Positions 44,090 to 53,510 are shown, counted from the stretch's first letter. The stretch is DNA of 64,000 nucleotides from Enterococcaceae bacterium OF42-14pH9A (GCA_027692465.1 JAQEYU010000002.1:434001-498000); one strand, 5' to 3'. The notes: generated by a model not told the origin, from the sequence alone. Numbers and translations are program-made.

Positions 44090-45136
44090 CTAATCCTCCA
44101 GTGCGATTTTGGCTGCTTCGCTGTGGTTTTCCCCCACCTGCGTATCTTCCAGAATCTCCTCGGCCTTTTTAGCTTTCCCTCGTTTAACGATGAACACCTG
44201 CATGACGATACAAATCAGCATCAATGACCCCACAAAGATCTTTGTCCACCAAGAACTCAATGTTCCTTGGAAGTCTACCATCGTACGAATCACGCCGGAA
44301 GTCATGACCCCTAGTAACGGTCCCACCAGCGAACCGACACCGCCGGTCAACAGAACACCGCCGATTACACAGGCAGCGATAGCATCCATTTCCAGCCCTT
44401 GTGCATGAAGACCATAGCCGGACAAGGTGTAGAAGGTGAACATCACACCTCCCAGTGAGGAGGCAAAGCCCGACAAAGTATAAACCAGTACTTTTGTGCG
44501 CTCTACCGGCAGTCCCATCAAAACTGCCGACTGGTAGTTACCGCCCATTGCGTAGACTGTCCGCCCAAATTTAGTGAATTTGGAAATATAGACACAAGCC
44601 AGTAAAAAAGCAACTGCAATGAGCACATTGATGGAGATAAAGTAACCCGGCATGATCGTCACTCGAAATTGCGAGATACTATGGAACAACTCATCCGTGA
44701 TGGGGATCGACTTGACATCAATCAGATAGCACAGCCCTCTGGCAAAAAACATCCCTGCCAAAGTAACAATCCATGGGTGGAGCTTGAAATATTGGATCAG
44801 TATCCCTTGAAGTGTTCCGAATAACAGACCGACAGCCAGACAAATCAAGATGACCAATATCGCATTGACGCCCCCACGCAGCAGGGCAGCAGAGATCATA
44901 GAGATCATCGCCACCACAGCCCCTACCGATAAATCGATCCCACCGGTCAAGATTGTAAAACAGATCCCGCAGCCCAAAACGATCAGGTGAGCATTGCTGA
45001 TAAACAGATTCAAAATCACCCGTAGCGATAAGAAGTTTGGATACATAATCGATCCCGCCAAAAACAACAGAATGAAGATTCCCAACGCCGCCAGCAATGG
45101 CAGCGATCCGGCTTTGACTTTAAATTTAGTCTTCAA
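44090..45136 (-). CDS. Sugar ABC transporter permease, YjfF-like
   Basis: Second permease of a galactofuranose/arabinose-type importer. 348 residues from a TTG at 45136 (AGGTG six bases upstream; a GTG at 45145 is an alternative). Eight to ten hydrophobic helices; LTGGIDLSVGAVVAMISM and GLPVERTKVLVYTLSGFASSLGGVMFTFYTLSGYGLHAQGLEMDAIAACVIGGVLLTGGVGSL are the conserved permease segments. It overlaps the end of the first permease gene by about 10 bases, showing tight coupling. The soluble, acidic C-terminus (KAEEILEDTQVGENHSEA) is a family trait. Confidence 0.88.
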   Translation of the reverse strand: MKTKFKVKAGSLPLLAALGIFILLFLAGSIMYPNFLSLRVILNLFISNAHLIVLGCGICFTILTGGIDLSVGAVVAMISMISAALLRGGVNAILVILICLAVGLLFGTLQGILIQYFKLHPWIVTLAGMFFARGLCYLIDVKSIPITDELFHSISQFRVTIMPGYFISINVLIAVAFLLACVYISKFTKFGRTVYAMGGNYQSAVLMGLPVERTKVLVYTLSGFASSLGGVMFTFYTLSGYGLHAQGLEMDAIAACVIGGVLLTGGVGSLVGPLLGVMTSGVIRTMVDFQGTLSSWWTKIFVGSLMLICIVMQVFIVKRGKAKKAEEILEDTQVGENHSEAAKIALED

Positions 45137-46145
45137 CAGAAACACCTGCTTTCTTGAATGACAATTTACCTGTCCACTCCTTCACTCGTTCCGATGACAA
45201 GAGGACAACAAAGATTACCACGACTGCTTTGACCACCATGATGGTCTCAGCCGGTACACCAAAGGTAAAGATCGTCGTCGTCAGGGTCTGGATGAACAAG
45301 GCTCCGATCACCGTCCCCCCTAAGTGGAACTTACCGCCATCCATGGAAGTTCCTCCCAGAACGACTGCCAAGATCGCATCCAGTTCAAGGTTCAAGCCGT
45401 TGTTGTTCCCGTCTGCTGAAGAAACGTTGGCACTTTCCATCATCCCTGATAAAGCTGCTAAAACGCCGCAGAGGATGTAGCACAACCAGAGAATCTTTTG
45501 GGTATCGATCCCGGCATAACGAGCTGATTCATCATTGATCCCTACTGACTCGATCTGTAGACCTAAAGAAGTCTTGCGAGTTACCAGATAAATCGTCAAG
45601 GTGATCAAGATCATCAAAATCGTCGAAAACGGAATCCCCAGTAAGTACCCTCTACCCAAAAAGGCATAAGCATCACTGTCGATTGTCAGGATCTGGCCAT
45701 CGGAAATAATCTGAGCCAGCCCTCGTCCCACGGTCATAAGAATCAATGTTGCAATCATCGGCTGCAAGTTTAGTTTGGCCACCAGCATCCCGTTCCAAAT
45801 CCCACAAAGCAACCCGGCGAACAGTCCTGCCAAAATCGCTACCGGAACCGGCATCCCGGCTGTTCCCAGCAGATAAGCGGCTGTCATCGCTCCTAACGCA
45901 CTGATCGAGCCTACTGAGATATCGATGCCCTTGGTAGCAATCACCAAAGTCATCCCCAGTGAAACAATCACCAATGAGGCCCCGCGATTCAAGACGTCGA
46001 TAATACTGCCATACAAATGCCCATTAGTAATAGAGATATTGAAAAAATTCGGTGAAAAAATCAAGTTGAACAATAAGATCAACGCTAACCCGACGATTGC
46101 CCACAGTTCTTTCATTGAGGTGAGCGTTTTGAGTTTTTCTTTCAT
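45126..46145 (-). CDS. Sugar ABC transporter permease, YtfT-like
   Basis: First permease, 339 residues, with about ten hydrophobic helices, IATKGIDISVGSISALGAM and the ATPase-contact region GINDESARYAGIDTQKILWLCYILCGVLAALSGMME. The ATG at 46145 directly abuts the stop of the ATPase gene (46146). Belongs to the RbsC/YtfT branch of monosaccharide importers, pairing with the neighbouring YjfF-like permease as a heterodimer. Confidence 0.9.
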   Translation of the reverse strand: MKEKLKTLTSMKELWAIVGLALILLFNLIFSPNFFNISITNGHLYGSIIDVLNRGASLVIVSLGMTLVIATKGIDISVGSISALGAMTAAYLLGTAGMPVPVAILAGLFAGLLCGIWNGMLVAKLNLQPMIATLILMTVGRGLAQIISDGQILTIDSDAYAFLGRGYLLGIPFSTILMILITLTIYLVTRKTSLGLQIESVGINDESARYAGIDTQKILWLCYILCGVLAALSGMMESANVSSADGNNNGLNLELDAILAVVLGGTSMDGGKFHLGGTVIGALFIQTLTTTIFTFGVPAETIMVVKAVVVIFVVLLSSERVKEWTGKLSFKKAGVSVED

Positions 46146-47645
46146 TTAGACTGCCTCCCCTGCGATGGCCCGCATGATATTGTCTTCAGTGATGGCTTCT
46201 TCCACCAGTTCTCCCACCTGCTTACGGTCTCGCAAGACCAAGATCCTGTCACAGCAACGGATCATTTCTTCATATTCCGAAGAGATGAACAAAATCGACA
46301 TTCCTTCCCGAGACAGCTGTAGAATCAGATTCTCGATTTCCCGTTTCGAGCCAATATCAATTCCGCGTGTAGGCTCGTCCAAGATCAGCAGTTTCGGTTC
46401 AGTTACCAACCAGCGAGCCAGCAAAACTTTTTGCTGATTACCGCCGGACAACTCACCGATTTTCTTTTCGGAATTCGGTGTTTTAATATTCAGCAGTTTG
46501 ATGTATTTGTCAGCAATCTCCCGTGACTGGCTGTCAGGGATCTTTTTCAGCCCTTGACGTGCCTGCAGAGACAAGATGATATTTTCACGAATACTGAGAT
46601 CCCCAACAATTCCGGAAACTTTCCGATCCTCGGAACAAAAACCCATCTTTTCCCGAATGGCTTTTTGTGGGAACATCCGCTTGACCTCATCTTGTCCAAT
46701 GTAAACGATACCCTCTTCAAATTGTTTAGCTCCGAACAAAAGCTCTGCCACTTCGCTACGCCCAGAACCCAATAATCCCGCCAATCCCAGGACCTCACCT
46801 TTACGAATCGTCATGGAATAATCTTTCAAAACGCCGCGCTTTGTGACATTCATCATTTTGACAAAAGGTTCATTGGAATACGCAGCTTGCCGGCGAAAGG
46901 CCCGCTTGTCTTCATCTTTGAATTCCTGCCCGATCATCTTGGAAACCAGCTCCAGCTGTGGCAGCTCCGCAGCTTGATATTCCCCTACAAAACGGCCGTT
47001 GCGCAGCACCGTGATGCGGTCAGAAACCGCATAAACCTGATCTAAAAAGTGAGTGACAAACAAGATCGCCATTCCTTTTTTCTGTAATCCGCGAATAATG
47101 GTGAACAACTGCTCCACCTCGTTACCATCCAGACTGGAAGTCGGTTCGTCCAAGATCAGGACACCGGCAGACATGTCCACCGCTCGGGCAATGGCAATCA
47201 TCTGCTGCACCGACACTGAATAGTTATCCAGTGTTTCCGTGACATCGACATGAATGTTCAAAGAATCCAACAGTGACTGAGCATCTTTGTTCATCGTTTT
47301 CCAATCTACCCGCCCCATTTTCATGGGTTGGCGACCGATATAGATATTTTCTGCTACGGTCAGATTGGGACACAGATTGATTTCCTGATACACCGTGCTG
47401 ATTCCTTCCCGTTGAGCATCTTCCGGACTTTGCGGATTGATCTCTTTGCCATTCAAAGTAATAGTCCCGGCAGTCTTTGGATAGACACCAGTGATGACTT
47501 TGATCATAGTGGATTTACCAGCACCGTTTTCTCCCATCAAAGCGTGGACTTCTCCTTTGTACAGATTGAGCTGCACATCATCCAGTGCCTTGACTCCCGG
47601 AAATTCTTTTGCAATATGTTTCAGTGAAAGTACGACTTCACTCAC
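46146..47645 (-). CDS. Sugar ABC transporter ATP-binding protein, YtfR-like (two ABC domains)
   Basis: 499 residues with two nucleotide-binding domains in tandem, as in RbsA/AraG/YtfR. Domain 1: Walker A GENGAGKST (38-46), signature region YSVSVQQMIAIARA, Walker B VLILDEPTSSLD. Domain 2 (about 255-499): degenerate P-loop GLLGSGRSE, signature LSGGNQQKVLLARWL, LLILDEPTRGID. Start GTG at 47645 with AAGGAGG upstream. Drives monosaccharide uptake. It is separated from the binding-protein gene by a hairpin that may lower its expression. Confidence 0.93.
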   Translation of the reverse strand: MSEVVLSLKHIAKEFPGVKALDDVQLNLYKGEVHALMGENGAGKSTMIKVITGVYPKTAGTITLNGKEINPQSPEDAQREGISTVYQEINLCPNLTVAENIYIGRQPMKMGRVDWKTMNKDAQSLLDSLNIHVDVTETLDNYSVSVQQMIAIARAVDMSAGVLILDEPTSSLDGNEVEQLFTIIRGLQKKGMAILFVTHFLDQVYAVSDRITVLRNGRFVGEYQAAELPQLELVSKMIGQEFKDEDKRAFRRQAAYSNEPFVKMMNVTKRGVLKDYSMTIRKGEVLGLAGLLGSGRSEVAELLFGAKQFEEGIVYIGQDEVKRMFPQKAIREKMGFCSEDRKVSGIVGDLSIRENIILSLQARQGLKKIPDSQSREIADKYIKLLNIKTPNSEKKIGELSGGNQQKVLLARWLVTEPKLLILDEPTRGIDIGSKREIENLILQLSREGMSILFISSEYEEMIRCCDRILVLRDRKQVGELVEEAITEDNIMRAIAGEAV

Positions 47646-47696
47646 GTTGATTCCTCCTTAACTTTCCCTGCCTTTTTTTTGAAACCTTCAATAAGA

Positions 47697-47726
47697 AAGA
47701 GGACCACGCTTGGCGCCTGTCCTCTT
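47697..47726 (-). terminator. Hairpin between binding protein and ATPase genes
   Basis: AAGAGGAC / GTCCTCTT, eight pairs around a 14-base loop, followed on the minus strand by TTCTTATTG. A partial terminator or stabilising hairpin of the kind that raises binding-protein levels over the rest of the operon. Confidence 0.5.
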
Positions 47727-47739
47727 TCACAGCGTGGGA

Positions 47740-48753
47740 TCAGTATGGACGAGGCATATTTTCGTCAACATTCTTCGCGTCGAACACGCCTTCTTCCACG
47801 TACACTTCCTTTTCAACATCTTCTTTGGCGGCAATCTTCAGTGCTGTCTCCATGATCTGTTCCCCGGAAAGCGGATTACATTCAACGACCGCATTGATCT
47901 TACCGGCCTGGATCTGTTTCAACGCATCATTTGTTCCGTCAAAAGAGATGATGATGATATCTTCTCCCGGCTTTTTCCCGACTTCTTCAATAGCTTGGAT
48001 CGCACCCATAGTCATATCATCATTTTCAGAAACCAAAACGTTGATTTTGTCGCCGGAAGATTTCATGAAGGCTTCCATAACTTCCTTACCTTCTGCACGA
48101 GTAAAGTTCCCGGATTGTTGTTCTATGATCTTCCAGTTGCTGTTTTTAGCTGCGCCTTCTTCCAAACCTTCAGTACGGCCAACCTGTGCGGATGAACCGG
48201 TCGTTCCTTGAAGATGGGCGATATTGATCTCGTCTTTATCCATTCCTTTTTCTTTCAGGTAATCCTCCAACCAAGTAGCTGCCTTGATTCCTTCTTCTTT
48301 CATGTCTGCGCCGATCCAGGAAGTATAAAGATCGTCAGTATCTTTCCCGGTGATTCCCCGGTCTACGAGGATGACCGGTACCGCTGCATCTTTGGCTTCT
48401 TTCAAAACAGTTTCCCAACCAGTCTCAACTACCGGTGCTACTGCGATGACATCGACTCCTTGTTGGATGAAGTTACGGATAGCCGAAATTTGGTTTTCTT
48501 GTTTTTGTTGTGCATCGGAAAATTTCAGATCGATCTTGCTGTTGTTTTTAGCAGCATCCTGAACGGATTTTGTGTTCGCTGTCCGCCATTGGGATTCAGC
48601 TCCTAACTGTGAAAATCCAACAGTGATCTTGTCTTTGCTGCCGCTATCGTCCCCAGTGGCTTTGTCTCCTGAACCACCGTTGCCGCAGCCGGCGAGCAGC
48701 CCTGCACACATTGCCAAACCTAAGAACCCCTTGAACCATTTTGTTGTCTTCAT
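47740..48753 (-). CDS. Sugar-binding lipoprotein of the ABC transporter, YtfQ-like
   Basis: 337 residues; lipoprotein signal peptide with lipobox LLAGC (Cys about 24) and a Gly/Ser/Asp-rich linker. The mature part closely follows E. coli YtfQ: TVGFSQLGAESQWRTANT, QQKQENQISAIRNFI, APVVETGWETVLKEAKDAAVPVILVDRGI, SENDDMTMGAIQAIEE, ISFDGT. YtfQ binds galactofuranose and related furanoses; beside araBDA and arabinofuranosidases the likely ligand is L-arabinose or galactofuranose, not shown. AGGGAGGA precedes the ATG. First gene of the operon, under the regulatory region 48754-48921. Confidence 0.92.
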   Translation of the reverse strand: MKTTKWFKGFLGLAMCAGLLAGCGNGGSGDKATGDDSGSKDKITVGFSQLGAESQWRTANTKSVQDAAKNNSKIDLKFSDAQQKQENQISAIRNFIQQGVDVIAVAPVVETGWETVLKEAKDAAVPVILVDRGITGKDTDDLYTSWIGADMKEEGIKAATWLEDYLKEKGMDKDEINIAHLQGTTGSSAQVGRTEGLEEGAAKNSNWKIIEQQSGNFTRAEGKEVMEAFMKSSGDKINVLVSENDDMTMGAIQAIEEVGKKPGEDIIIISFDGTNDALKQIQAGKINAVVECNPLSGEQIMETALKIAAKEDVEKEVYVEEGVFDAKNVDENMPRPY

Positions 48754-48921
48754 TTTTTTCGTCCTCCCTGACAGGTTGTTTTGTTTACGAGTTCATTGTA
48801 GCTCACATTAGAATCCGCTTTCATAGATATCTTTCCCAAAAAACTTCACTTTCTTTTGATCTCTTCCTTAAAACCTTGAGATTCTTTTGATTTCCTTGAT
48901 TTTCTTTTGATAGCGTTTACA
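48754..48921 (-). promoter_or_regulatory. ABC transporter operon control region: direct repeats and cre
   Basis: TTCTTTTGAT occurs three times in direct order at 48851-48860, 48882-48891 and 48902-48911, the last two within CCTTGA..TTCTTTTGAT units, at spacings of 31 and 20 bases (about three and two helical turns). They lie just upstream of a weak promoter candidate (GAAAGA, 17 bases, TCTAAT on the minus strand). TGATAGCGTTTACA (48908-48921) is a perfect cre site for CcpA. The repeats suit a YesN/AraC-type activator such as the one encoded at 51712. Confidence 0.7.
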
Positions 48922-49029
48922 CTTCGTCTATAAGATATTCTTCGTCTTCAACTGTATAAGTTATCAACTCTGTAATCTTCGTTTTGTTGCAGCAGGCTTT
49001 TTTCCAATAGCAGTCTTCCGCCTGAACTC

Positions 49030-49057
49030 TTCTCACAATGTAGATTCATGCTATACT
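49030..49057 (+). promoter_or_regulatory. Promoter of the sensor operon
   Basis: TTCTCA, 16 bases, extended -10 ATGCTATACT. Divergent from the transporter operon. The gap between the two genes holds these sites and nothing else. Confidence 0.55.
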
Positions 49058-49091
49058 TTTTATATGAAAAAAACGAAAGGGGCCTCTCTTG

Positions 49092-50075
49092 ATGACGATC
49101 CTGAAAAAAATTGGCACGCTGCTTTTTTGTTTGAATACTTTCCTGTTGCTCAGTGGATGCAGTTCTCAGAATAAGCCTGAAGACAGTCCTGAAAAAGAGA
49201 TTGTGATCGGATTTTCCCAGCTGGGCAATGAAAGTGCTTGGCGAGCCCGCAATACCCACTCGATCCAAAATGCCGCAGCAGAAAAAAACTATAAACTGCT
49301 GTTTGATGATGGCCTTCAAAAACAAGAAAATCAGATCAAGGCAATCCGCTCTTTCATCGCCTCCAGAGTCGATGCCATCATCTTGTCTCCAATCGTAGAA
49401 GAGGGCTGGGAAAATGTTCTGCAGGAGGCCCGCGATGCCCGAATTCCGGTCATCTTGAGCGATCGTGGGATCCAGGGAGACACGGATCTTTATGAGACAT
49501 TGATAGGCACAAATGCCGAAGAGGAAGGCCGCAATGCTGCCCGCTTTCTAAAAGAAAAATTCAAAAATACTCAAGGAGAAATCCAAGTCGTCGAGATCAC
49601 AGGGACTCGCGATGCTTCATCCTCTGTGGGTCGCGCCCGTGGTTTTCGTGAAGAATTGCAATCAGATGTCCGTTTTTTACTGGTTGCCAGCGAAAATGGC
49701 GACTTCATGCTGTCAAAAGGTCGACAGGCCGCCCAAAAGCTGGATGAAAAAATCGGCTTGGCCAATGTGGATATCCTCTTTAGTCACAACGACGACATGA
49801 CTCTGGGAGTGATGGAGTACTTGGAGCAGACAGATATCATCCCAGGAAAAGATCTGGTGATCGTCTCGGTAGATGCCCAACAGGAGGCGGTCGATTTGGT
49901 GAAATCTGGAAAGATCAACTGTACCGTAGAATGCAATCCCAACAGCGGCCAAAAAATCATGAGTATCGTTCAGCAGATTTTGGCGGAAGAAGAAGTCGCC
50001 AAAGAGTATTATTTGGCGGAAACTGTCTTTTCCGAATTCAGTGACCTGGATCAGATTGCAGCAAGGGGGTACTGA
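49092..50075 (+). CDS. YtfQ-like sugar-binding lipoprotein, probable sensor component
   Basis: 327 residues from the ATG at 49092 (AAAGGGG upstream; a TTG one codon earlier is possible). Lipobox LLSGC near residue 24. It is a paralogue of the transporter's binding protein and keeps the same pocket segments (IGFSQLGNESAWRARNT, LQKQENQIKAIRSFI, SPIVEEGWENVLQEA, ILSDRGI, SHNDDMTLG). Its stop overlaps the kinase start by one base, so it is made with the two-component system rather than with the transporter. It probably presents the bound sugar to the kinase's outer domain. The role is inferred from gene order. Confidence 0.85.
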   Translation: MTILKKIGTLLFCLNTFLLLSGCSSQNKPEDSPEKEIVIGFSQLGNESAWRARNTHSIQNAAAEKNYKLLFDDGLQKQENQIKAIRSFIASRVDAIILSPIVEEGWENVLQEARDARIPVILSDRGIQGDTDLYETLIGTNAEEEGRNAARFLKEKFKNTQGEIQVVEITGTRDASSSVGRARGFREELQSDVRFLLVASENGDFMLSKGRQAAQKLDEKIGLANVDILFSHNDDMTLGVMEYLEQTDIIPGKDLVIVSVDAQQEAVDLVKSGKINCTVECNPNSGQKIMSIVQQILAEEEVAKEYYLAETVFSEFSDLDQIAARGY

Positions 50076-51547
50076 TGAAAATATTCCGCAGACGCTTTAC
50101 CAGTATCAAAGATGCCCTGCATTTCTCCAATACGCTAATGCTGGCTTTAACTGTCATTCCAATTCTGGTGATTTCTGCTGTCTATCTCATCAGTCATCAG
50201 CAGTATCAAAAGATCATCCGCAATGTCCAAGTCGCCGATGACATCATGCAGCGAGCAGAGGTCGAGATTCGCGACAGCCTCTGGTATCAGATCATCGGCA
50301 AAGAAAAAGAAGAGGCATCCCCTATTCGGATTATCTACCGCTACGAAAATGAGCTTAACGAGCTCAAACAGCTGGCCACCACGACCGAATTACGGCAGAC
50401 AGCAGATGTCGCACTGCGGCTCTTGCAAACCATCGAGCATTACGCTTGGCAGATTGAATCCAACATTACCAATGATGTTCCGGTGGCAGAAAACGAAATA
50501 CTCTTGGAAGAAATTGACAGTGTCAACGAACAGTTGTCGGAAACGCTGCAGGAATATGTCACCAAAGAGATCGACTTGGCCACCGCTCAAAGTCGTCAGA
50601 TTTCACGATTGATCTATTTCCTGCTTTTTGTTGAATCTGTCGTAGTGATCGGTCTGCTGGTATTCATCCACCGGTTTCGTAAAAAATTGGACCGTGAAAT
50701 CAACGAACCCATCGAAGATATCAGTCGCATGGTAGAAAAAATCGCTCACGGTAACTGGCAGGCCCGAGTCCCACAGCTGGGCCTTGCAGAAATGGACCGC
50801 CTGGGAGCAGACTTGAACGACATGGCAGATCAAGTGGAGATTTTATTTGATCAAAATACTCAGAAACAAAAAAATCTCGCTGTTTCCGAAATGAAGGTCC
50901 TGCAGGCACAAATCACGCCGCATTTCATTTATAATACGCTGGATGCTATCTTGACATTGGCTCAACAAGAGGAGACCAAACTGGTTGAAGAAGCGACCCT
51001 GGCTCTTTCCAATTACTTCAAAATCACTTTGAACAAAGGACGTGAATGGATCACTGTTGCTCGTGAGTTGGAGCATGTACGCAGCTACCTGGATATTCTG
51101 AAGATTCGTTACGGTCCAATTCTCAGCTATGAAATTTGTGTCGATGAGATTATTCACGATCAAATATTGCTGAAAATGATTTTACAGCCCTTGGTTGAAA
51201 ATGCTATGTACCACGGAATCAAAAACAGCCGCCGCCGAGGCCTGATCGAGATTTTGGGCGGCTACACCGACACCGATGACGGACAAAAGATTTTCTTTAC
51301 TGTTAGCGATAATGGAATCGGCATGTCTGATCACAAACTGGCGGAAATCACAGCAAATCTGCAACAGATTTCTGATACACCGGATGCTGCGTTCAGCTTA
51401 GAATCCGGCTACGGTTTGTACAATGTCTATCAGCGTCTGTGTCTATATTTTGGCGAAGAGGCCCGTTTACTGATCGACAGCGTCCCCAACCAGGGCACAA
51501 CGATGACCTTGCTCTTACCTGTCATCAATAAAGAGTCAGTAATCTGA
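50075..51547 (+). CDS. Sensor histidine kinase, LytS/YesM type
   Basis: 490 residues. TM helix 21-41, an extracytoplasmic helical domain of about 135 residues, TM helix 179-199, HAMP (200-255), then the His_kinase domain with phospho-acceptor His283 in QAQITPHFIYNTLDAI and an HATPase_c domain (N box LQPLVENAMYHGIKN, G1 VSDNGIGM, G2 SGYGLYNV). The outer domain is predicted helical with charged heptads, suitable for contact with a binding protein. Co-translated with the lipoprotein at 49092 and followed 165 bases later by its regulator; a weak hairpin with a T run (51546-51575) lies in that gap. Confidence 0.9.
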   Translation: MKIFRRRFTSIKDALHFSNTLMLALTVIPILVISAVYLISHQQYQKIIRNVQVADDIMQRAEVEIRDSLWYQIIGKEKEEASPIRIIYRYENELNELKQLATTTELRQTADVALRLLQTIEHYAWQIESNITNDVPVAENEILLEEIDSVNEQLSETLQEYVTKEIDLATAQSRQISRLIYFLLFVESVVVIGLLVFIHRFRKKLDREINEPIEDISRMVEKIAHGNWQARVPQLGLAEMDRLGADLNDMADQVEILFDQNTQKQKNLAVSEMKVLQAQITPHFIYNTLDAILTLAQQEETKLVEEATLALSNYFKITLNKGREWITVARELEHVRSYLDILKIRYGPILSYEICVDEIIHDQILLKMILQPLVENAMYHGIKNSRRRGLIEILGGYTDTDDGQKIFFTVSDNGIGMSDHKLAEITANLQQISDTPDAAFSLESGYGLYNVYQRLCLYFGEEARLLIDSVPNQGTTMTLLLPVINKESVI

Positions 51548-51711
51548 AGCACAATCAGTAAACTGTTGCTTTTTTATCTAAAGACAGGCACCAGATTTCT
51601 GTCCGATGATAAAATTATGCCCTAGCAGTACTCCTGCTCATCCCCCTCAGATATTTTGGAAGGTACCAACCGGAGAATCAGTGGTAAAAGTTTCTAAAGG
51701 AAGTGACTCTG

Positions 51712-53292
51712 ATGTTGAAAGTTTTTATTGTAGAAGATGAGCCATTGATTCGTGATTCATTACGGAAAATGTTGGCTGATTTCGAAGAGAGTCAGCACTT
51801 GCAGTATTGTGGAGAAGCCGGCGACGGAGAAATTGCCCTATCCATGATCCAAGAGTTGAAACCGGATATTCTGATGACAGATATCCGTATGCCCTTCATG
51901 GATGGATTGACATTGGCCAGATATGCTAAAGAACTGCTCCCTTGGCTCCACGTGATAATCATCACCGGCTTTGAGGAATTTGCCTACACCAAAGAAGCCA
52001 TCGACATCGGCGTATACGGCTATATCACTAAACCAGTTCAAAAAAACGAACTGGCTGAAGTCTTTGAACGAATCCGGAGCCGCCGTGAACAGCGCTCAGC
52101 TAAAGAAGCGGCCCCTTTTCGTTTGGAGAGCCTCTTGAATCAAGAACTGTACAAAGAGCATTTTTTCAATAAATTGAAAAGCGGCAATTATACTGCCGCT
52201 GATATCTACGAACGGGAAAAACGGCTGAATGTTGATTTTTTAGGCCGAACCTATGGGATCATGACCGCTATCCTGCGACCGAAAACACCGGATAAAACTC
52301 TCTATCACGAGGTGCTTAAACGTCTGGCACCTTTATTTGATAATGATCGCCAGGTCCTTTTGACGGTATATGATGATTTTCGCATCAGTGGGTTGGTTAC
52401 TGCATCCGATCAGCAGCAGGTAGTCAACAAGTGCTATTTTGCAGCTGATATTCTGTCATACGAATTAAAAAAATGCGGGATTACAGATTTCAATCTGTAC
52501 ATCGGTCCTCGAACCGGGCGTATAAGCGAAGTCGGCGGGCTTCTGGAATGGACCGAATCCAGCGGTAAAATCATGCCTCCAAATTTTAAACAGACCATCA
52601 CCGAGCTGGACGCTGTTATACAAGCGCCAACTGAATTTGTTGATCAATCCTATTACCTGACCGAATTGAAGCAAGACCCGCTGCCAGTCGACACACTTTT
52701 AAAAGAAGCCGAAAACCGCTGGCAGAAGCTGGCTTCCTCCGATGAACAAAAACATTACCGCTTCGAATTTTTAGCTCTGCTGAAAACCCGCTTGCAAGAA
52801 AGCGTATCGGAGGGAAGTCTTTGTCCGGCAGAAGAATATTCTGACGACCAATTAAAAACAATTGCCGAGACTGAAAGCCTGACTCGCCTTACCGGTCGAC
52901 TCTTCCTTGAGTCGTTGGCGAAACAACAATCGTTCACAGTGAAGGATACAAGCCTTAGCCGAGTTGAACGTCTGATACAGGATGTCACCACCTATATGCA
53001 GGAGCATTTTGCTGATCCTGATCTTTCTCTGCAAACGATGGCTGATCGACTGCAGATCAGCACAGCCTATCTGAGTACGCTTTTCTCCCAAAATGAAGGT
53101 GTAACTTTTATCGAATACCTGACCAGGCTACGGATGGAAAAAGCAAAAGCACTGCTGGCCGAGACCAATCAAAAAATCATCGATATCACTTTTGAAGTCG
53201 GCTATAACGATCCAAACTATTTCAGCTTCACATTTAAAAAACGTAATCAATTGACGCCAAAAGAATACCGCAATCAAGTCCAAAGCAGATGA
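51712..53292 (+). CDS. Response regulator, YesN type (receiver plus AraC DNA-binding domain)
   Basis: 526 residues from the ATG at 51712 (AAAGGAAG eight bases upstream). Receiver domain 1-120 with acidic pocket Glu9/Asp10 (VEDEP), phospho-acceptor Asp57 in ILMTDIRMPFMDG and Lys in GYITKPVQ. A long middle region (about 130-420) of the YesN kind, then a double helix-turn-helix (LSLQTMADRLQISTAYLSTLFSQNEGVTFIEYL and IIDITFEVGYNDPNYFSFTFKKRNQLTPKEYR). Natural target: the direct repeats upstream of the ABC transporter operon; possibly glycosidase genes too. Terminator at 53347-53400. Confidence 0.9.
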   Translation: MLKVFIVEDEPLIRDSLRKMLADFEESQHLQYCGEAGDGEIALSMIQELKPDILMTDIRMPFMDGLTLARYAKELLPWLHVIIITGFEEFAYTKEAIDIGVYGYITKPVQKNELAEVFERIRSRREQRSAKEAAPFRLESLLNQELYKEHFFNKLKSGNYTAADIYEREKRLNVDFLGRTYGIMTAILRPKTPDKTLYHEVLKRLAPLFDNDRQVLLTVYDDFRISGLVTASDQQQVVNKCYFAADILSYELKKCGITDFNLYIGPRTGRISEVGGLLEWTESSGKIMPPNFKQTITELDAVIQAPTEFVDQSYYLTELKQDPLPVDTLLKEAENRWQKLASSDEQKHYRFEFLALLKTRLQESVSEGSLCPAEEYSDDQLKTIAETESLTRLTGRLFLESLAKQQSFTVKDTSLSRVERLIQDVTTYMQEHFADPDLSLQTMADRLQISTAYLSTLFSQNEGVTFIEYLTRLRMEKAKALLAETNQKIIDITFEVGYNDPNYFSFTFKKRNQLTPKEYRNQVQSR

Positions 53293-53346
53293 CTCGTTTT
53301 CAGGTCTTCCAACAGTGCGCAATACAGTTAACGCAGGAGTTTCACA

Positions 53347-53400
53347 ATAAAACAAGCCGCCTCGCAGTTGAAGTCGAACTGTAAGGGCGGCTTGTTTTAT
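53347..53400 (+). terminator. Terminator of the sensor operon
   Basis: AAACAAGCCGCC ... GGGCGGCTTGTTT with inner CAGTT/AACTG, then TATTA; A/T runs on both sides. Confidence 0.85.
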
Positions 53401-53510
53401 TATCAGGTAGTGCTATATCCAGACAGAAATCAAATCAATTTGTCCGAAGACTCCAGAGCCAGCTGGCATGCCAATCATCGCGGTGCACGGTCGGCTCCAA
53501 CCTCCGCAAG

